From: CAYSPU01 sp964432995
Lineage (GTDB): Bacteria > Verrucomicrobiota > Verrucomicrobiia > Limisphaerales > JAHDYP01
NCBI GenBank assembly: GCA_964432995.1
Contig: CAYSPU010000275.1
Span: forward strand, 1-7,741
Reading direction: 5' to 3'
Length of the DNA stretch: 7,741 bases
In this document: piece after piece, positions 1-4,235 of the stretch
Layout of the letters: every line of letters begins with the position of its first letter
Position numbering within the stretch: position 1 is the stretch's first letter
Notes under the pieces: generated by a model
What the model was told of the DNA's origin: nothing
The model's database searches: none
Seen by the model: only the letters and a program-made list of their open reading frames with translations
Made by a program: the position numbers and the translations under genes

Positions 1-12
1 CCGGGAACCGCC

Positions 13-40
13 GGACGCCCGAGGCCGGGCGTCCCTACCT
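13..40 (-). repeat. REP-like palindrome with GTAG signature, copy 1
   Basis: A perfect 8-bp stem, GGACGCCC (13-20) with GGGCGTCC (27-34), closes a 6-nt loop. CTACCT follows directly. Read on the minus strand this is AGGTAG, then the hairpin: a GTAG tetranucleotide directly 5' of a palindrome, which is the known layout of REP elements. It shares the terminal CCCTACCT (33-40) with the copies at 227-254 and 4208-4235, but its stem sequence differs. Membership in one family is inferred from layout, not from full identity. Confidence 0.55.
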
Positions 41-116
41 CAAACGGGAGGTTCACGGGGAGGGGGCCAAAGTCATGCACAGGTTGCTGCGAAAACTCGT
101 GGGGCGCGACTCCCGG

Positions 117-181
117 CAGAACTCGCGAGCAGGCTCCGAGCAGAACTCGCGAGCAGGCTCCGAGCAGAACTCGCGAGCAGG
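117..181. repeat. 24-bp tandem repeat, about 2.7 copies
   Basis: Two identical 24-bp units (117-140 and 141-164) are followed by the first 17 bases of a third (165-181). Each unit contains the 8-bp palindrome CTCGCGAG. The period is a multiple of three, so reading frames stay open through it on both strands; in the frame of the downstream gene it would read as repeated QNSRAGSE. It sits between two REP-like elements and looks like intergenic repeat DNA rather than protein-coding sequence. Confidence 0.85.
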
Positions 182-226
182 TCTCCGCATCGCGCCGAAG
201 ACACATGGTATGGCGACTACATGTTG

Positions 227-254
227 CGGCGCCCTCGGAGAGGCCGCCCTACCT
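227..254 (-). repeat. REP-like palindrome with GTAG signature, copy 2
   Basis: This 28-nt element is identical to 4208-4235 at 27 of 28 positions (C instead of T at 244). It folds as GGCG-C-CCTC, loop GGA, GAGG-C-CGCC (228-248), with a single C/C mismatch in the stem. On the minus strand GTAG (252-249) lies directly 5' of the stem, as in REP elements. It ends 3 bp before the ATG chosen for the downstream gene, so it forms part of that gene's leader. Confidence 0.8.
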
Positions 255-257
255 TTC

Positions 258-2093
258 ATGCAAAGTGATATCCCACAATGGGCAAGGGGATTCACTGAAA
301 GAGAGCGGCGGAGTTGGTGGGTGGCCGCGTTCTTGATCGCCATCCTCAGCCTGCAGTGGATTGGCGCGGTCGGGCAGCCATCGGCCGAGGGATCGGCGGG
401 CAACCCGGGCACGCCGTGGCCGGCCACGGACGGTTTGGGGCGGCGACTGCCGCTCTCGGAGGAGGTGGGTGAGACCAGGGCGGGCCGGTTTGTGGGGATG
501 TTCTACTTCCTGTGGCACAGTGCGCATTCGGGGAAGAGCCCGCACGAGGAGGGGCCGTATGACATTGCGCGGATTCTGGAGCGGGATCCGGAGGCTTTGC
601 GGAAACCCGGTTCGCCGTATTGGGGGCCGATCGGGATGTATCACTACTGGGGTCAGCCGCTCCATGGCTACTATCACAGCGCCGACCCGTGGGTGCTGCG
701 GCGGCACGCGCAGTTGCTGGCCGATGCGGGGGTGGACACGTTGATCTTCGACACCACGAATGCCGAGACGTATCGCGAGGTGTATCGGAAGTTGTGCGCG
801 GTGTTCCGCACGGTGCGCGAGGAAGGAGGCCGCACGCCGCAGATTGCCTTCATGGTGAATACGGAGGCGGGGAAGACGGCGCAGCGATTGTACGAGGACT
901 TGTATCGCCCGGGTGAGTTTCACGAGCTCTGGTTTGTGTGGCAGGGGAAGCCGCTGATGGTGTGCGATCCGGCGCAGGCCACGCCCGAGCTGCGGGACTT
1001 CTTCACCCTGCGCCGTGCTCATTGGCCGTTCACCTTGACGAACACGCCTTACGCCTGGCACTGGGAAGCCACCTACCCGCAGCCCTACGGTTACGCGGAG
1101 GATCCCCAGCGACCGGAGCAGCTCACCGTGTCGGTCGCCCAGAACCTCCGGCAAAGCGACGGGAAGGTGACCAACATGAGCTCGGGCGAGGCCCGCGGGC
1201 GCAGTTTCCATCAGGGCAAAGCGGAGGCGGCGACCGGCGCGGCGAACTGGGGCCACAACTTCCAGGAGCAGTGGCAGCGGGCGTTTGAGTTGGGACCGCC
1301 CTTCGTGATGGTAACGGGTTGGAACGAGTGGATTGCGGGGCGTTGGGGGACCCCGGATGGTCCGCTGGTGTTTGTGGATCAGTTTGACCAGGAGAACAGC
1401 CGCGACATCGAACCGGCGGCGGTGGGGCACATCGACCATTACTACTGGCAATTGGTAGCCAACGTCCGCCGCTACAAGGGAGTGCCGGCGGTGCCCCGGG
1501 CGTCAGCCCCGAGGACCATTCGGTTGGGGCGAGGGAGCGCCGAATGGCGCGGCGTGGGGCCGGTGTTCGCCGATCATGTGGGGGAGACGGAACCGCGCGA
1601 GCACGGCGGTGTGGCCGGCTTGCGCTATGTGAATCGCTCCGGCCGCAACGATCTGGAGACCGCCCGCGTCGCCCGGGACCGGCGCCACGTCTACTTCCAA
1701 GCGCAGACACGACAACCGCTCAGCGCGCCCACGGGCACGAATTGGATGTGGCTCTTCCTCGATACGGATCAGGACCCGCAGACGGGGTGGGAAGGATTCG
1801 ACTTCGTCGTCAACCGGGTGCGCGCAGGTTCGGACCAGGAAGCCGTGCTCGAGCGCAACGAAGGGGGTTGGCGCTGGCGCGAGGTGGGCCGGGTGCGGAT
1901 GCGGGTGACGGGTCGGGAGTTGGAGTTGGCCATCCGCCGGCGGCAGTTGGGGCTTCCGGAGGGCACGACGCACCTGGCGCTCGATTTCAAGTGGGCGGAC
2001 CACCTGCAGCGCCCCGGCGAGGTGCTGGATTTCTACCGGAGCGGCGATGTGGCGCCGGAAGGCCGCTGGTCGTTCCGGTTTGCGGGCGATTGA
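258..2093 (+). CDS. Secreted GH71/99-like glycosidase-family protein with C-terminal CBM9-like domain
   Basis: Predicted 611-aa exported protein. A hydrophobic segment at about residues 21-38 follows an Arg-rich stretch and acts as a signal peptide or membrane anchor. Residues about 75-410 match the GH71/99-like TIM-barrel family: MFYFLWH near 81, FDTTN at 164-168, GWNEW at 354-358 with a conserved Glu357, and a DIEP...YYWQLVANVRRYKG block that closes the domain. Residues about 420-611 are a beta-rich CBM9/DOMON-like domain (LFLDTD, DFVVNR, DFKWAD, DFYRSGD). Family members are expected to act on carbohydrates, but the substrate cannot be read from the sequence. The frame stays open back to an ATG at 75 with a G-rich SD-like stretch (57-66). 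I reject that start because it would translate the tandem repeat and a REP copy. A GTG at 321 with GGAG 7 nt upstream is another alternative. No partner genes for polysaccharide use are visible nearby. Confidence 0.85.
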   Translation: MQSDIPQWARGFTERERRSWWVAAFLIAILSLQWIGAVGQPSAEGSAGNPGTPWPATDGLGRRLPLSEEVGETRAGRFVGMFYFLWHSAHSGKSPHEEGPYDIARILERDPEALRKPGSPYWGPIGMYHYWGQPLHGYYHSADPWVLRRHAQLLADAGVDTLIFDTTNAETYREVYRKLCAVFRTVREEGGRTPQIAFMVNTEAGKTAQRLYEDLYRPGEFHELWFVWQGKPLMVCDPAQATPELRDFFTLRRAHWPFTLTNTPYAWHWEATYPQPYGYAEDPQRPEQLTVSVAQNLRQSDGKVTNMSSGEARGRSFHQGKAEAATGAANWGHNFQEQWQRAFELGPPFVMVTGWNEWIAGRWGTPDGPLVFVDQFDQENSRDIEPAAVGHIDHYYWQLVANVRRYKGVPAVPRASAPRTIRLGRGSAEWRGVGPVFADHVGETEPREHGGVAGLRYVNRSGRNDLETARVARDRRHVYFQAQTRQPLSAPTGTNWMWLFLDTDQDPQTGWEGFDFVVNRVRAGSDQEAVLERNEGGWRWREVGRVRMRVTGRELELAIRRRQLGLPEGTTHLALDFKWADHLQRPGEVLDFYRSGDVAPEGRWSFRFAGD

Positions 2094-2121
2094 GCCTGGA
2101 GACCGAAGTTCAACCGCGGTA

Positions 2122-2153
2122 CTCCGTCCTTGGCTCCGCAAGGAACTGCGGAG
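2122..2153. terminator. Possible bidirectional terminator hairpin between convergent genes
   Basis: CTCCG+TCCTTG (2122-2132) pairs with CAAGGA (2139-2144) and CGGAG (2149-2153). The loop is GCTCCG and there is a 4-nt ACTG bulge on the 3' side, giving 11 base pairs in all. It lies in the 68-bp gap between two converging genes, where a shared terminator is expected. No T-run follows on either strand, so intrinsic termination is uncertain. Confidence 0.45.
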
Positions 2154-2161
2154 GATGCCGG

Positions 2162-2956
2162 TTATGGGGTTTGGCCGGGCTTCTTCGGGTCGCTGCCGAA
2201 CCAGACGGCATCGTTCATGAACATCATCGCGTAGGCGTAGGGCATGGCGCCATCGCGACCGTCTTTGGCTGTGTTGCGGAAGTGGAACACGCCGCCGCCG
2301 GGCTGCTGGGCATCGTCGCGATAGCCGACCAACAGGACGCTGTGACCGTCGTAGACCGTGTTGGAAGCGCACATTTGGAGGATGCCGTCGACCCACTGGG
2401 CGTTGTGGGGCCAGCGGAATCCGCCGCAGACCGGCCAACCGGCGTGGAGGTTCTGCCGAATGGAGGTCAACTGCGGGATGGTGAGGCCCGTGTTCACATC
2501 CCATTCCTTGATCCAATGGATCTCCATGCCCGGAAGCGGATGCTCCCGGGCGTCAGCCATCGCCGTGGCGCCCGGAGGTTCCGTCGGCTTGAATTTCTCC
2601 TGATACGGCATCGCTTCTTCCGCACAGACGCCGTGCTTCGCAAAGCCCTTCCACAGGTCGGAGAAGAACGCGCCGTCGTCGGTGTCGCCCGCTTCCTGGT
2701 TGGCGGCCCAATTGAGATACTCCACGCTGAAGCGTTTCCCGGAGCCGTTTTGTTTGGCGACGGCATATTCGAGCGCCACGGTCACCGTGAACGCCGAGCA
2801 GGTGGGGCGGTTCCCCTGCTGCCGTGCGGCCAATCCCCAGGACTCGAATTGCGGGCGGAGATCCACCGTCGGCGGCAGTGTGGAATCGGCAGCGCGCACG
2901 GCCGCAGGGACCGACAGGAGTAGCAGAACAGTGAGCAGGCGAATCGGGTGATGCAT
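2162..2956 (-). CDS. Exported papain-like (C1A) cysteine protease
   Basis: Predicted 264-aa protein with a clear signal peptide (residues 1 to about 22, LLTVLLLLSVPAAVRA). It resembles a C1A peptidase. Gln47 (oxyanion hole) stands six residues before the nucleophile Cys53 (QGNRPTCSAF), the same spacing as papain Q19-C25. The general base is His205 in GHSVLLVGY and the third residue is Asn228 in FRNT. The usual Trp after the catalytic Cys is Ser, and the NSWG motif is NTAK. No inhibitory propeptide is present: the mature domain (VDLRPQFESWG) begins right after the signal peptide. The expected role is proteolysis in the periplasm or outside the cell; the target is unknown. The start ATG at 2956 was chosen because it gives the signal peptide. 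The frame runs upstream to 3586, but that extension is low-complexity and overlaps the oppositely oriented pilin gene. No clear SD is visible. Confidence 0.87.
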   Translation of the reverse strand: MHHPIRLLTVLLLLSVPAAVRAADSTLPPTVDLRPQFESWGLAARQQGNRPTCSAFTVTVALEYAVAKQNGSGKRFSVEYLNWAANQEAGDTDDGAFFSDLWKGFAKHGVCAEEAMPYQEKFKPTEPPGATAMADAREHPLPGMEIHWIKEWDVNTGLTIPQLTSIRQNLHAGWPVCGGFRWPHNAQWVDGILQMCASNTVYDGHSVLLVGYRDDAQQPGGGVFHFRNTAKDGRDGAMPYAYAMMFMNDAVWFGSDPKKPGQTP

Positions 2957-2974
2957 GTCAGGGAGCAATCTGTA

Positions 2975-3008
2975 GTCCGCGCCCGGCCGGGCCGTCCTCA
3001 GCGCGGAC
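2975..3008. promoter_or_regulatory. Inverted repeat and 12-bp palindrome upstream of the protease start
   Basis: GTCCGCGC (2975-2982) and GCGCGGAC (3001-3008) form a perfect 8-bp inverted repeat with an 18-nt spacer. Overlapping it is the perfect 12-bp palindrome GCCCGGCCGGGC (2981-2992). The structure lies 19-52 bp upstream of the protease ATG, a fitting place for an operator or a leader hairpin. The regulator is unknown, and high GC makes chance palindromes more likely. Confidence 0.35.
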
Positions 3009-3133
3009 GGTGCGTGGGATTCTCCAGCGCCGGCGGAGCCGCATTTCGGGGGAGTGAAGCATAGGAGTCCATCAGTGGCAACCTGGCTCTGGCAGCAAGA
3101 TCGAAGTGCTACTCCGCGGTGTAGCCCGGAGCC

Positions 3134-3153
3134 GACAAGACGCGACAAGACGC
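3134..3153. repeat. 10-bp direct tandem repeat
   Basis: Two perfect adjacent copies of GACAAGACGC occupy 3134-3143 and 3144-3153. They lie in the non-coding gap next to a cluster of small hairpins, in keeping with the repeat-rich character of the intergenic DNA here. Confidence 0.7.
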
Positions 3154-3181
3154 CCATCCGCAGGGGAAAGCCCTGTGTTGA

Positions 3182-3202
3182 CCGGGACGAGCGGAGTCCC
3201 GG
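3182..3202. repeat. Perfect 7-bp hairpin, REP-like
   Basis: CCGGGAC (3182-3188) and GTCCCGG (3196-3202) pair perfectly around the loop GAGCGGA. It follows directly after the CAGGG/CCCTG hairpin at 3161-3175. It lacks the GTAG signature of the other palindromes, so it may belong to a different repeat family. Confidence 0.5.
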
Positions 3203-3228
3203 CGCTGATGACGCGACGATTCGGGGGT

Positions 3229-3255
3229 GGCCTCTTCGGGCCGGCCTCTTCGGGC
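3229..3255. repeat. 14-bp period direct repeat
   Basis: GGCCTCTTCGGGC occurs at 3229-3241 and again at 3243-3255, two perfect 13-bp copies with a 14-bp period. It lies in the non-coding gap and has no evident function. Confidence 0.65.
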
Positions 3256-3394
3256 TTGCCAGCCATGTCGGGAGATGGCTACGGTGGGTTCGCCAAGGAG
3301 GACGGATCCAGTGAATGCTGACGGGCGGTCTGCCTGTCGGTGCGGTCAGTTGCCGCGTTGCGCCTCGAGGAGGGCGCCACGCTGAGCCGTTGAG

Positions 3395-3423
3395 CTCCGG
3401 CCTCCTGGTGTAAGGAGGTGGAG
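3395..3423 (+). promoter_or_regulatory. Strong Shine-Dalgarno masked in a potential hairpin
   Basis: AAGGAGGTG (3412-3420) is a near-perfect SD whose GGAGG core is 7 nt before the ATG at 3426. It is the only strong SD next to a chosen start in this window. Its core AGGAGG (3413-3418) is complementary to CCTCCT (3401-3406) across a 6-nt loop. CTCC (3395-3398) can also pair with GGAG (3420-3423), giving a 10-bp stem with a small internal loop. The hairpin would hide the ribosome binding site and reach the start codon. Confidence 0.5.
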
Positions 3424-3425
3424 TG

Positions 3426-4118
3426 ATGATTCGAGAGCGAGTGAGGTGGCGCGGCGGTTGGGGTCGCGCGTTTACGTTGATCGAGTTGCTGGTGGTGTTG
3501 GCGGTGGTGGGCGTGCTGGCGAGTCTGCTCCTGCCGGCATTGGCCCGCGCCAAGGGGCACGGGCGCGCCGCGTCCTGTTTGGGCAATCTGCGGCAGTGGG
3601 GGATTGCGACGCAGTTGTATGCGAGCGATCACGAGGACTTCCTGCCGCCGGACGGGATGCCGAATCCGGGGGCGAAGGCAACGAACGCGGGCTGGTATGT
3701 GCAGTTGCCGCAGGCGTTGGGGATCGCGCCGTATCATGAAATGTGCTGGCGGACGAACGCGGACATCGAGCCCGGGCCCAGCCTGTGGATCTGTCCGGCG
3801 AACCGACGCCGGTCGAACGGCAAGAACCTGTTCCATTACTGTCTGAACGAGCATGTGAACGGCACGGGCGAGGAAGGGGGTGCGGTCCGCCTCTCGCATG
3901 TTCCCGGGGTTTCGACGATGGTCTGGCTGTTCGATTCAAAGAACCTGCCCGCGGTCGGCTACTGGGGTTATGTCCACACGAACCTGCACGGTGGCGGCGC
4001 GCAGTTCCTCTTTCTGGACGGCCACGTGGCGCGGTTCCGCAGCGCGGAGTATTGGGATTACGAGCGGGACAAGGGGCGGACGAACGTGGCGGGGTTGGTG
4101 TGGGTGCCGGGGCGGTGA
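3426..4118 (+). CDS. Type II secretion pseudopilin-like protein with H-X9-DG motif
   Basis: Predicted 230-aa protein with a prepilin N-terminus. A short basic leader (residues 1-15) is followed by FTLIELLVVLAVVGVLASLLLPALA, in which Glu20 is position 5 of the mature pilin. The residue before the cut is Ala15 rather than the usual Gly. Near the C-terminus, His188 and Asp198-Gly199 are nine residues apart (H-X9-DG), the signature of a large class of pseudopilin-like proteins in Verrucomicrobiota and Planctomycetota. The protein should be cut by a prepilin peptidase and sit in the inner membrane with a periplasmic head. Such genes are very numerous in these phyla, often stand alone, and have largely unknown roles. 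The start ATG at 3426 fits the strong SD better than the GTG at 3423. No secretion-system genes are adjacent. Confidence 0.9.
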   Translation: MIRERVRWRGGWGRAFTLIELLVVLAVVGVLASLLLPALARAKGHGRAASCLGNLRQWGIATQLYASDHEDFLPPDGMPNPGAKATNAGWYVQLPQALGIAPYHEMCWRTNADIEPGPSLWICPANRRRSNGKNLFHYCLNEHVNGTGEEGGAVRLSHVPGVSTMVWLFDSKNLPAVGYWGYVHTNLHGGGAQFLFLDGHVARFRSAEYWDYERDKGRTNVAGLVWVPGR

Positions 4119-4206
4119 GACGGTAGGACGGTAGGACAGTGCGGCGAAGTGCCGCCGTGCCGACCTGCCGACGTGCCGATGTGCCGACGTGCCGGCCTAC
4201 CGTCCT
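4119..4206. repeat. Compound intergenic repeat: 8-bp units, GTAG motifs and inverted ends
   Basis: The region starts right after the pilin stop codon. GACGGTAG occurs twice in tandem (4119-4126 and 4127-4134). Then comes a hairpin, GCGGC (4141-4145) with GCCGC (4151-4155), and five consecutive 8-bp units related to GTGCCGAC (4157-4196). The last part, CTACCGTCCT (4197-4206), is the exact reverse complement of AGGACGGTAG (4125-4134), so the block is bounded by 10-bp inverted repeats. It may work as a terminator or be a degenerate mobile palindrome. It has the look of a fast-changing repeat array. Confidence 0.75.
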
Positions 4207-4207
4207 C

Positions 4208-4235
4208 CGGCGCCCTCGGAGAGGTCGCCCTACCT
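4208..4235 (-). repeat. REP-like palindrome with GTAG signature, copy 3
   Basis: This element matches 227-254 at 27 of 28 positions. It folds as GGCG-C-CCTC, loop GGA, GAGG-T-CGCC (4209-4229). On the minus strand GTAG (4233-4230) lies directly 5' of the stem. The TAG of this GTAG is the stop codon of the C45-family gene, so the element overlaps that gene by its last two codons (AGG, TAG). Confidence 0.8.

Larger units (their letters stand above)
2957..3425. other. Divergent intergenic region without a convincing gene
   Basis: This 469-bp gap separates the divergent protease and pilin genes and must hold both promoters, but I cannot identify convincing -35/-10 pairs. It carries several short hairpins: GCTAC/GTAGC (3108-3125), CAGGG/CCCTG (3161-3175), CCGGGAC/GTCCCGG (3182-3202) and AGCCAT/ATGGCT (3261-3280). 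It also has two short tandem repeats. Short open frames of up to 86 codons cross it, but they have repeat-derived composition and no recognisable domain. Confidence 0.6.

Noticed and set aside
117..181. CRISPR array from the regular 24-bp repeats
   Set aside because: The units are directly adjacent with no variable spacers, and no cas genes are present.
249..1451. Long minus-strand open frame opposite the GH71/99-like gene
   Set aside because: Arg/Pro/His-rich antisense composition with no domain; the plus strand has a conserved protein family.
3178..3206. Promoter with TTGACC as a -35 box
   Set aside because: No -10-like sequence lies at suitable spacing downstream; the stretch is taken up by the CCGGGAC/GTCCCGG hairpin.
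3054..3321. Small genes in the divergent gap
   Set aside because: Two overlapping short frames (86 and 71 codons) run through tandem repeats and hairpins, with no SD or domain that I can recognise.
2957..3586. Upstream extension of the protease frame (210 codons)
   Set aside because: It would bury the signal peptide in the middle of the protein, translate repeat-rich intergenic DNA, and overlap the oppositely oriented pilin gene.
4157..4196. CRISPR-like or iteron origin signal from 8-bp repeats
   Set aside because: Units are only 8 bp, contiguous, and not near a replication initiator gene or an AT-rich region. They look like a slippage repeat.
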